DNA from: Methylomonas koyamae
GTDB lineage: Bacteria; Pseudomonadota; Gammaproteobacteria; Methylococcales; Methylomonadaceae
Length of the DNA stretch: 64,000 nucleotides
NCBI RefSeq assembly: GCF_019669905.1
Contig: NZ_AP019777.1
Coordinates: 2,480,001 to 2,544,000 of the forward strand
Reading direction: 5' to 3'
Shown here: in pieces, positions 25,683 through 32,243 of the stretch
How positions within the stretch are numbered: the first letter of the stretch is position 1
How the letters are laid out: each line of letters begins with the position of its first letter
Position numbers and translations under genes: made by a program
The notes under the pieces: generated by a model
The model's input: the letters and a program-made list of their open reading frames with translations, nothing else
Databases searched by the model: none
What the model was told of the DNA's origin: nothing

Positions 25683-25755
25683 GTAACGCGTTACGCAAAA
25701 TAATTACAGTAACGTTACCAAAAACATTGACTTAATAAAAGTAACGCGTTACTAT
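25683..25755 (+). promoter_or_regulatory. Promoter with three palindromic operators before the AT-hook regulator
   Basis: GTAACGCGTTAC at 25683-25694 (within a 16-bp perfect palindrome 25681-25696), GTAACGTTAC at 25709-25718 and GTAACGCGTTAC at 25741-25752. A -35 TTGACT (25727-25732) and -10 TACTAT (25750-25755) are 17 bp apart, and the third palindrome fills the spacer between them. This is classic repressor architecture, and the regulator encoded immediately downstream is the obvious candidate. Confidence 0.7.
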
Positions 25756-25787
25756 AATTCCAACGAAACACAGTTGGAGCCGCCGCC

Positions 25788-26363
25788 ATGATCGATCAAA
25801 CCGATACCCAAACCGTCGACCCGTTCCAACCAGTCAAACGGGGCAGGGGGCGTCCATCTACCGGCAAAGCCATGACGCCCGCCGAAAAGCAACGCGCATA
25901 CCGCCAGCGCCTTAAATCTGGTAACGTTACCAAAAAGGCCGAAACGCAAGAAATAAGCGTTGTCGAGTCTGTTATCGATTGTGACCTGGTGCCGTATGAC
26001 GCCGCGCGCATTAAAGCGATTCTGGTCGAGTTGGCTGTCGCTTCTGCGGACGCTAAGCGGCGGCAAATGGAGGTTGAAGAGCTAAAGGCAAAACTGGAAC
26101 GCGCCGGCGCGGATGCTGAGCAGTGGCGCAAACGTTACTATGATACCGTCGCAGAACATCAGAACGACGTAGCCGCCATCCTACAAGAGCAAGGCCGCAA
26201 GCTATCCGCGCAAAAGGCGTTGGCCACTAAATTTCAGAACGAACGCAACACGCAAATAGACAAAAACGAACGCCTTCGCGCCGCGTTAGCTGGTGTTCTG
26301 GATGGATACGGGGCCAAGCTTGAGTCAAAAGATGTTGCCCGCTATCGGTCGCTAATATCGTAA
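25788..26363 (+). CDS. AT-hook coiled-coil DNA-binding regulator (KfrA-like), phage cargo
   Basis: 191 residues. An AT-hook-like KRGRGRPSTGK (about 17-28) and a basic MTPAEKQRAYRQRLK patch precede a long coiled coil (about 80-165, KRRQMEVEELKAKLERAG and following heptads). This layout recalls plasmid KfrA-type autoregulators. The promoter directly upstream and three other nearby places carry GTAAC-GTTAC palindromes, including one inside this gene and one over its stop, which suggests it binds them (inference). It fills the cargo slot between zot and the intergenic repeat. Confidence 0.7.
   Translation: MIDQTDTQTVDPFQPVKRGRGRPSTGKAMTPAEKQRAYRQRLKSGNVTKKAETQEISVVESVIDCDLVPYDAARIKAILVELAVASADAKRRQMEVEELKAKLERAGADAEQWRKRYYDTVAEHQNDVAAILQEQGRKLSAQKALATKFQNERNTQIDKNERLRAALAGVLDGYGAKLESKDVARYRSLIS
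25921..25930. promoter_or_regulatory. Intragenic operator GTAACGTTAC
   Basis: 10-bp perfect palindrome inside the regulator's own coding sequence, flanked to GGTAACGTTACC and followed by AAAAA like the copy at 25709. An intragenic site could act as a roadblock or looping partner. Confidence 0.5.
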
Positions 26364-26369
26364 CGTTAC
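26360..26369. promoter_or_regulatory. Operator GTAACGTTAC over the regulator stop codon
   Basis: 10-bp perfect palindrome (CGTAACGTTACG extended) that contains the TAA stop of the AT-hook regulator; followed by AAAAA. Sixth and last copy of the motif in the island. Confidence 0.5.
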
Positions 26370-26392
26370 GAAAAACAGCGTGTTTCCCCGCA

Positions 26393-26427
26393 GTTGCCTA
26401 GCGATAGCCAGGCAACGCCCGCGCGGG
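26393..26427. other. Hairpin plus CCCGCGCGGG palindrome, right phage copy
   Basis: GTTGCCT (26393-26399) pairs with AGGCAAC (26410-26416). One base later comes CCCGCGCGGG (26418-26427), the same palindrome as at 18320-18329. The stem sequences of the two copies differ completely while the architecture is kept, which argues for a selected structure such as the Rep nicking site or packaging signal. Confidence 0.55.
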
Positions 26428-26621
26428 ATGGCATATAAGTTGCAAATCATCCACCTAACAAGCCAATGCAGCCGGCAGTGCTACACAGGGCGGGACTTTG
26501 GGAGGGCGGCTAGCATATGGCGCTACACCGATCATAGTTTGCCCGCGAAAAAGAGCGCCGCCGCTGTGTTTTCGGCGTGCTCATGAATTTTCCGGCGCGT
26601 AAGCCGAGGAGCCGGAAGGCG

Positions 26622-26657
26622 ACGACAAGCACTCGTTGGGCGTGCTTGTCGTTTTTT
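26622..26657 (+). terminator. Rho-independent terminator of the phage transcription unit
   Basis: ACGACAAGCAC (26622-26632) pairs perfectly with GTGCTTGTCGT (26642-26652) across a 9-nt loop, followed by a run of six T (26652-26657). It would end rightward transcription after the AT-hook regulator. Confidence 0.85.
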
Positions 26658-26682
26658 ATCGAAGCTTTGGTCTTTTGGAGTA

Positions 26683-26879
26683 ATAGCGCCACCAGGCGCC
26701 GTTCGGGTCGGGTAGGCGTGCGGTGAGCAAAACGGAGCGCTAGCGGAGTGGTCCGCGCAGCGGTTGCGAACGTTAGCTCGCCGTCATCATAAGGGAGCGA
26801 AGCGAACCACATTTTTACAATATAGAGAACACCGGGCCAGCTCCGGCCCGGCTAGCCAGTTACCAGGCTCGCGGCTCTC
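26683..26879. repeat. Inovirus intergenic repeat, right copy
   Basis: About 197 bp matching 18546-18733, including the GCGCC/GGCGC mini-hairpin, the GGGAGCGAAGCGAACC block and the CCGGGCC/GGCCCGG hairpin (26832-26851, loop AGCTCC instead of AGCCTT). A short insertion near 26722 distinguishes it from the left copy. It contains the stop codon of the regulator that runs leftward from 27150. Confidence 0.85.
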
Positions 26880-27150
26880 GCTTCAATGCGTCCGCAGTCC
26901 AGATTCGCCGCTTATAAACTAGCCGACCACGCGAGAACACAAATCCAGCCCATTCGCCGCACAGATGCTTGCGATCCCATAACAGCAAATAGCGTTCGGC
27001 TAAGTCGTTGCCGTCCCAATCCCATTGCTCGATCTGTTCAACATCAACGCCCAGCACGTCCGCCGCGCGTGTTTGATTTATGCCAACTTTATATTGCCGC
27101 GTATAGTAAAACCGGCTTCGAGGCCGCCGGCCGCGTCGTTTTTGCGTCAT
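26860..27150 (-). CDS. Small phage regulator at the right end of the island
   Basis: 96 residues from ATG 27150, with CTGGAG 8 bases upstream; a longer frame to 27189 runs through a hairpin and was not used. A basic start (TQKRRGRRPRSRFYYTRQY) leads to a helix-turn-helix-like NQTRAADVLGVDVEQIEQWDWDG and a Trp-rich end (LCGEWAGFVFSRGRLVYKRRIWTADAL) resembling DUF3653-type phage proteins. It ends EPRAW like the unrelated repressor at 18715 because both stops lie in the shared repeat. Confidence 0.6.
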   Translation of the reverse strand: MTQKRRGRRPRSRFYYTRQYKVGINQTRAADVLGVDVEQIEQWDWDGNDLAERYLLLWDRKHLCGEWAGFVFSRGRLVYKRRIWTADALKREPRAW

Positions 27151-27170
27151 GGTTTCGACTCCAGAATTTA

Positions 27171-27200
27171 GGGATCCTAAAAAATGCAATTAGGATGCCC
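27171..27200. repeat. Hairpin bordering dif
   Basis: ATCCTAA (27174-27180) pairs with TTAGGAT (27190-27196), extended by GGG/CCC with one bulge. It lies 7 bp from dif, between the last phage gene's start and the recombination site. It may be part of a folded single-stranded attachment structure or merely a terminator. Confidence 0.5.
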
Positions 27201-27207
27201 GTTAGCA

Positions 27208-27235
27208 ATTTAACATAATATACATTATGCGAAAT
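27208..27235. other. dif: Chromosomal dif site (XerC/XerD recombination, chromosome terminus)
   Basis: 28 bp reading XerD arm ATTTAACATAA, centre TATACA, XerC arm TTATGCGAAAT. Compared with the E. coli dif (reverse complement), the XerD arm and centre are identical and 8 of 11 XerC-arm bases match: 25 of 28 overall. dif resolves chromosome dimers at the division septum and is the usual integration site of filamentous phages that exploit XerCD, which explains the inovirus island directly to its left. All GGGNAGGG octamers noticed in the window point towards this site. Confidence 0.93.
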
Positions 27236-27292
27236 ATCGTTTGCTATGACATGCTTTGCATAACGCAAATTTGCCGTATCGATTTGTCAATA

Positions 27293-27325
27293 TGTTATAG
27301 TGCTTATTAATGAGAACAATTATTA
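27293..27325 (+). promoter_or_regulatory. feo promoter with Fur-like box
   Basis: An extended -10, TG-T-TATAGT (27293-27301), is followed by TGAGAACAATTATTA (27311-27325), which matches 11 of 14 fixed positions of the 7-1-7 Fur box. The box would cover the transcription start, so Fur-Fe2+ should repress feoABC when iron is plentiful. There is no strong -35, as usual for extended -10 promoters. Confidence 0.6.
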
Positions 27326-27335
27326 ATTAGCCTAC

Positions 27336-27569
27336 ATGCAGACAAACTTTAAAGCATTGGCGGCTGGCGATACCGGCCGCATCGTAGGGTTCGATCAATC
27401 CGGTGGGGTTTATCGGAAAAAGCTGTTGGCGATGGGCTTGACGCCCGGTACCGAGTTTACCGTTACGCGTTTTGCGCCGATGGGCGATCCGGTTGAAATC
27501 AAGATTCGCGGCTTTTCCTTGTCGCTCCGCAAAAACGAAGCGTCGGTGCTGCTCGTAGAAAAAGTATGA
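27336..27569 (+). CDS. feoA: Ferrous iron transport protein FeoA
   Basis: 77 residues forming one SH3-like FeoA domain (LAAGDTGRIVGFDQSGGVYRKKLLAMGLTPGTEF, then GDPVEIKIRGFSLSLRKNEA). It is a small cytoplasmic partner of FeoB in Fe2+ uptake. The first gene of feoABC, 100 bp after dif; the stop overlaps the FeoB start by 4 nt. Confidence 0.95.
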   Translation: MQTNFKALAAGDTGRIVGFDQSGGVYRKKLLAMGLTPGTEFTVTRFAPMGDPVEIKIRGFSLSLRKNEASVLLVEKV

Positions 27570-29884
27570 GTACCGCAGTATTTACCGTTGGAGTGGTCGG
27601 CAACCCCAATTGCGGCAAAACCACGTTGTTTAACGCGCTGACAGGCTCCAAACAGCATGTCGGCAACTGGCCGGGCGTTACGGTCGAACAAAAGACCGGC
27701 GAATATTTTCATAAAGGTAAACAGATCAACGTTGTCGATTTACCCGGCACTTATTCGCTGGAAGCCGACGACGACAGCATTTCGTTAGACGAAAAAGTCG
27801 CCCGCGATTACGTGGCCTCGCGCCAAGCCGACCTAATCGTCAACATAGTCGATGCTTCTAACATCGAACGCAATCTCTATCTGACCTCGCAATTGCTCGA
27901 AATGCGAGTCCCGATGATACTGGTCCTGAATATGATGGATGCCGTAAAAAAGCGCGGGATCCACATCGATACCGAATTATTGGCTAAGCAATTGGCTTGT
28001 CCGGTCGTGCCGGTAACCGCTGCGACCGGACAAGGTATCAAGGATTTGCTCGAAGTCATCAGCAAAGCGTGCCTCGACAAACCGATTCCCCAACTCCAAG
28101 TTGCCTATCAAGCCGAAATCGAGGCGGCCGTAGCTGAGCTTGAGCCGCTATTATCGGACATCTCCGAGCCCTGCCGCAGCGATAGCCGTTGGCTGGCTTT
28201 ACGCTTGTTGGAAAACGATACCTTGGCCAAGCAGATCGCCGGCCCCGAACTCAGCGAAACAGCCAGTCGTTTGCGCCGCCAAATCGAAGATCAGACTGGC
28301 GACGAGATTGACATTCTGGCCGCCGACGCCCGCTACGGACTGGTCAACCGTTTGGTACAAGCCTCGGTATGCAAATTAAACGAGGTGTCGCGTAACACCA
28401 CCGATAAAATCGACGCCATCGTGCTTAACCGCTTTCTGGGCATCCCGATATTTCTGCTGGTGATGTACGCGATGTTCATGTTTACGATCAACGTTGGCAG
28501 CGCCTTCGTAGATTTTTTCGATAAAGCTGTCGGCGCATTACTGGTGGACGGCCTTAGCCAATGGCTGACTGCAATGGGCTGGCCGGATTGGCTGGTGGTG
28601 CTTACCAGTAGCGGCATAGGCGGCGGCATACAAGTCGTATCCACTTTCATTCCGATCGTCGGCTTTTTGTTTATCTTCTTGTCCATGTTGGAAGATTCGG
28701 GATACATGTCGCGCGCTGCGTTCGTAATGGACCGCTTCATGTGCATGATCGGTCTGCCGGGTAAATCTTTCGTGCCGATGATTGTCGGCTTCGGTTGTAA
28801 CGTCCCTGCCATCATCGCCACGCGCACGTTGGACAACCAACGCGACCGGATTCTGACCAATATGATGAATCCGTTCATGTCCTGCGGTGCCCGCCTGCCG
28901 GTGTATGCCCTGTTCGCCGCGGCTTTCTTTCCGGTCGGCGGCCAGAATCTGGTGTTCGGCCTGTATCTGTTCGGAATTGTCGTGGCGGTATTGACCGGCC
29001 TGATCATGCGCTACACCTTGCTGCGCGGCTCCCCTACTCCTTTTTTGATGGAATTGCCCGCCTACCACTTACCGACGCTGCGCGGGGTTTACTTGAAAAC
29101 CTGGGAGCGTTTGAAGACCTTCATCGTCAATGCCGGCAAAGTCATCGTGCCGATGGTATTGGTATTGAACGTGCTGAACTCGGTCGGAACCGACGGCAGC
29201 TTCGGTCAAGAAAACAGCGACAAATCGGTGCTCAGCGAAATCGGCCGGCAATTGACGCCGGCGTTTCAACCCATGGGCATCGCCCGCGATAATTGGCCGG
29301 CTACCGTCGGCATCTTTACCGGCGTACTCGCCAAGGAAGCGGTAGTCGGCACGCTGGACGCGCTGTACAGTCAGATGGTCGCCAGCGATGCCGCAACGGA
29401 TGAAAAAAACTTCGATTTATCCGCGGCGCTATTGGAAGCTTGCCAAACCGTGCCGGACAATCTGATCGCGATCGCCGACAAGTTACTAGACCCGCTGGGC
29501 CTCGGTATCGCCGCAGTAGGCGACCAAGCCAGCGCCGCGGAAAAACAGCAAGTCAAATTGGATACGTTTGCCGTCATGCAGGCACATTTCGACGGCCGGG
29601 TCGGCGCTTTTGCCTATCTGCTGTTTATTCTGCTCTACGCACCGTGCGTTGCCGCGACCGCGGCCATCTATAAGGAAACCAGCGGCGGTTGGGCCTTGTT
29701 CGTGGTGTGCTGGACCACATTCCTCGCTTACCTGACCGCGACGTTGTTCTACCAAGGCATGACATTCAACCGGCATCCGCAAACGGCGTTAGTCTGGATT
29801 TCCGGCTTGACGCTGCTGTTTGCCTGCGTGCTGCTGGTGTTGCGCCATTACGGCGCCCGCCAAATCCGGAGTGCAACATCATGA
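27566..29884 (+). CDS. feoB: Ferrous iron transporter FeoB
   Basis: 772 residues. The N-terminal G domain has G1 GNPNCGKTTLFN, G3 DLPGTYSL and G4 LNMMD, then a GDI helical domain, then a polytopic membrane part with the two gate regions (GFGCNVPAI and a CGARLPVY segment). Full length, no disruption. It imports Fe2+ across the inner membrane coupled to nucleotide hydrolysis; iron demand for methane monooxygenase and cytochromes is high in methanotrophs (context, inferred). Confidence 0.97.
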   Translation: MSTAVFTVGVVGNPNCGKTTLFNALTGSKQHVGNWPGVTVEQKTGEYFHKGKQINVVDLPGTYSLEADDDSISLDEKVARDYVASRQADLIVNIVDASNIERNLYLTSQLLEMRVPMILVLNMMDAVKKRGIHIDTELLAKQLACPVVPVTAATGQGIKDLLEVISKACLDKPIPQLQVAYQAEIEAAVAELEPLLSDISEPCRSDSRWLALRLLENDTLAKQIAGPELSETASRLRRQIEDQTGDEIDILAADARYGLVNRLVQASVCKLNEVSRNTTDKIDAIVLNRFLGIPIFLLVMYAMFMFTINVGSAFVDFFDKAVGALLVDGLSQWLTAMGWPDWLVVLTSSGIGGGIQVVSTFIPIVGFLFIFLSMLEDSGYMSRAAFVMDRFMCMIGLPGKSFVPMIVGFGCNVPAIIATRTLDNQRDRILTNMMNPFMSCGARLPVYALFAAAFFPVGGQNLVFGLYLFGIVVAVLTGLIMRYTLLRGSPTPFLMELPAYHLPTLRGVYLKTWERLKTFIVNAGKVIVPMVLVLNVLNSVGTDGSFGQENSDKSVLSEIGRQLTPAFQPMGIARDNWPATVGIFTGVLAKEAVVGTLDALYSQMVASDAATDEKNFDLSAALLEACQTVPDNLIAIADKLLDPLGLGIAAVGDQASAAEKQQVKLDTFAVMQAHFDGRVGAFAYLLFILLYAPCVAATAAIYKETSGGWALFVVCWTTFLAYLTATLFYQGMTFNRHPQTALVWISGLTLLFACVLLVLRHYGARQIRSATS

Positions 29885-30105
29885 TATTGTCGGACTTACG
29901 CGGCTATTTGCAAGACAAACGCCGGGTTACGCTGCAAGATTTGGTATTGCATTTTCATATGGACGCCGACGCCTTGAGAGGAATGTTGGGCAAATGGATC
30001 AGCAAGGGCAAGGTTAAGCAAAGCGCGGCCGGCAGTGCTTGCGGTAGCGGCGGTTGCTGCAAATGCGACCCGCTGCTGACCGAAATCTACGAATGGGTGG
30101 ATTAA
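29881..30105 (+). CDS. feoC: FeoC-like winged-helix protein
   Basis: 74 residues from ATG 29881 overlapping the FeoB stop (ATGA); a longer frame lies within feoB. The N-terminal winged helix (LSDLRGYLQDKRRVTLQDLVLHFHMDADALRGMLGKWISKGKV) is followed by a Cys cluster CGSGGCCKCD, a potential Fe-S or iron-binding site as in FeoC. Likely role: tuning FeoB stability or activity. Confidence 0.88.
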   Translation: MILSDLRGYLQDKRRVTLQDLVLHFHMDADALRGMLGKWISKGKVKQSAAGSACGSGGCCKCDPLLTEIYEWVD

Positions 30106-30109
30106 AGCA

Positions 30110-30133
30110 TTAGCGGGAGCTAATCCCCGCTAA
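30110..30133. terminator. Stem-loop after feoABC
   Basis: TTAGCGGG (30110-30117) pairs with CCCGCTAA (30126-30133) across 8 nt, 5 bp after feoC. No T-run follows, so termination strength is uncertain; it separates feoABC from a convergent gene. Confidence 0.45.
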
Positions 30134-30146
30134 GCGGAAGGCTCAC

Positions 30147-30434
30147 TTACTTGTCTGCTAACCAGCCTTGCAAGGCCTCGATCAGCTCCTGAGCCTGTTT
30201 TTCGCTGGAGATGTTGAATTTGGATTTTTGTTGGTATTCGCCGTTGCGCTTTTGGTAGCGGCGGATGCTAAAACGGTCCTGGCTGTACTGGTTTTTTGCC
30301 GGTTCCCAATCCTGGTAACGGAAAATCACGGTGGCCCAAGCGCCCTTACTCAGGATTTTCTTGTCCAATTCCTTGACGGTTTCGATGCCGCCGTCTTCGT
30401 AACGAATAGTTAAATCTTCGACGTTTTCAGTCAT
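30147..30434 (-). CDS. Small unknown cytoplasmic protein
   Basis: 95 residues from ATG 30434. Mixed alpha/beta and charged, with ENVEDLTIRYEDGGIETVKELDKK, then KGAWATVIFRYQDWEPAKNQY and FSIRRYQKRNGEYQQKSKFNISS ending in a helix (AQELIEALQGWL). It looks like a single small beta-sheet domain of a conserved hypothetical type. Converges on feoC. No function assigned. Confidence 0.65.
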   Translation of the reverse strand: MTENVEDLTIRYEDGGIETVKELDKKILSKGAWATVIFRYQDWEPAKNQYSQDRFSIRRYQKRNGEYQQKSKFNISSEKQAQELIEALQGWLADK

Positions 30435-30510
30435 AGTGTTCTCAACGAGTTTTAAAGCCGGCGCGCAGTCTACCACCGGAGCGGTGCCGCCTGCAAAATA
30501 CCGGCGGATA

Positions 30511-31461
30511 TTAGCGCGCGATGAACTCGCCGAAGGCGCGACTGCCTTCCCCCGTGTTGATGGTATCGACCACCTTTAAGGTATTGGCGTCGATCACCGA
30601 GACGTTGTTATCGAACCAATTGGCGACGTAAATATGCCGGTCGTCCGGATGGGCACTGATACCTTCCGGCTTGTCGCCGACCGGAATCACCGCCGTTTGT
30701 TTCAAGGTGGCGGTATCGACTACCGACACGGTGCTGTCGTCCTGGTTAGTGACGAACAATAAACCGTCGTTGTTGGCCAGTGCCACCGCGTAAGGCCGAG
30801 CGCCGACTTTAATAGTTGCCAGCCGTTTAAGACTGCGCGCATCCAACACCGTGACGTCGTCGCTTTCCACATTCGCCGAATACAGGCGCTTGCCTTGGCT
30901 ATCCACCGTAATGCCGAACGGATGCGCGCCGACTTTGGTGGTGTTGCGGATCGCCAATTTGCGTAAATCGATTTGGGAAATGGAATCGTCGATTCGGTTG
31001 GCGACGTAAAGCCAGCGATTGTCCGGACTGACGGTCATGCCCGAAGGCGACTTACCCACGGTAATCGTTTTCAAGCGGGCGAAATCCTTGCTGTCGAACA
31101 CGGCCACCGAATTTTCGTACCAATCGGCGACGAAAATTTGTTGGCCTTTGCGGTCGGTGGTGATGCCCAAAGATGCGCCGCCGACTTTGACGTTACGCAG
31201 CTTAGTCAGTTTGTCGCTGTCCAACACCGCAAAACCGCCGCCTTCCGGCGTGCTGACGTAAATTTGTTGCAATACCGGGTTTATCGCCACACCGGCCGGT
31301 TTGCCTTCGACTTTGATCGTTTCGATGACGCGATGGCTTTGGGTGTCGATCACCGAGACCGAATTGTCCAGTTGGTTGGTGATAAATGCGCGCGGATTGG
31401 CGTAAACCGGAAGCGCTACGATGGCAAATAAATAAACAGCCTTAAACCTGAGTCGGGACAT
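30511..31461 (-). CDS. Periplasmic YVTN-family beta-propeller protein
   Basis: 316 residues. A signal peptide (AVYLFAIVALPVYA) is followed by seven repeats of about 40 residues (VSVIDTQSHRVIETIKVEGKPAGVAINP, LYVANRIDDSISQIDLR, IYVANWFDNNVSVIDA), the YVTN propeller pattern. Such proteins are periplasmic and often sit with PQQ/alcohol dehydrogenase systems. It follows the MxaD-like gene on the same strand after 62 bp, so the pair probably forms an operon with a methylotrophy role (inference). Confidence 0.85.
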   Translation of the reverse strand: MSRLRFKAVYLFAIVALPVYANPRAFITNQLDNSVSVIDTQSHRVIETIKVEGKPAGVAINPVLQQIYVSTPEGGGFAVLDSDKLTKLRNVKVGGASLGITTDRKGQQIFVADWYENSVAVFDSKDFARLKTITVGKSPSGMTVSPDNRWLYVANRIDDSISQIDLRKLAIRNTTKVGAHPFGITVDSQGKRLYSANVESDDVTVLDARSLKRLATIKVGARPYAVALANNDGLLFVTNQDDSTVSVVDTATLKQTAVIPVGDKPEGISAHPDDRHIYVANWFDNNVSVIDANTLKVVDTINTGEGSRAFGEFIAR

Positions 31462-31523
31462 GAAAGAGTTCGGGGCGGGAGAGAAAAGGTTCCCGGCGCG
31501 AGGCCGGGAACGGATAAAACCGA

Positions 31524-32120
31524 TTAACGTTTGATATCGATTTCGACGTGTGCGGCAGCGGAGCCGGCTTTTTTGGCCAGGGCTTCCAGACCGGTTTTCA
31601 ACACGTCGCTGACCGCTTTGTCGGCGGCTTCTTCGTTCAATTCCGCCGGCGGGTTATTGTTGACGTAAGCGCGGTAGTAAGTGGCAACCCACTCGACTTC
31701 GGTTTTGCCGCCTTTATCGCTGACCTGCAATTCGGCCGCATAGTTGCCGACCGGCAATACCGGCAACGGCTCGTCCTGGCCGGCGTGTTTGATGGTGCCG
31801 GTGTTGCTCATTTCGGTGATTTTATATTTGTAGCTCATTTTAGCGGCATCGTAGGCTTTCAATTCCTCGGTGATGGTGCCGCCGTTAGTCAACGTCAGAG
31901 TGCGCACCGCGCCTTTATCGTTACTACCGCTGCCTTTCACGCTTTTGATGCCGGGATGCCAGGACATGTCGTCGTAGTTTTTGATCAAATCCCATACCTT
32001 TGCCGCGGGAGCGTCGACGGTCACGGTAGCGGTCATTTTCGCTCTGACGGGACCGTGCGCATTGGCTAAGCCGGTGAACAGCAGCAAAACGGATGAAACG
32101 AGCAGCGAGGTTTTTTTCAT
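31524..32120 (-). CDS. MxaD-like secreted SRPBCC protein
   Basis: 198 residues. Signal peptide TSLLVSSVLLLFTGLANA, then one START/SRPBCC domain with VDAPAAKVWDLIKNYDDMSWHPGIKS, GAVRTLTLTNGGTITEEL and VSDVLKTGLEALAKKAG, the MxaD pattern. MxaD is a periplasmic protein that assists electron flow from methanol dehydrogenase to its cytochrome. No mxaF/xoxF gene lies in the window, so this may be a stand-alone copy. Confidence 0.8.
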   Translation of the reverse strand: MKKTSLLVSSVLLLFTGLANAHGPVRAKMTATVTVDAPAAKVWDLIKNYDDMSWHPGIKSVKGSGSNDKGAVRTLTLTNGGTITEELKAYDAAKMSYKYKITEMSNTGTIKHAGQDEPLPVLPVGNYAAELQVSDKGGKTEVEWVATYYRAYVNNNPPAELNEEAADKAVSDVLKTGLEALAKKAGSAAAHVEIDIKR

Positions 32121-32243
32121 AACACTTTCCTATGAAGGTCACATAAAATGGAGCGGGCGATTATAGAATAATTTTCCGCCGCCAGTATCCGCAAAAGCGC
32201 GTTTGCGGAAATTTTCCCGGCCTCCATCCTGCCCATTCCGTTC

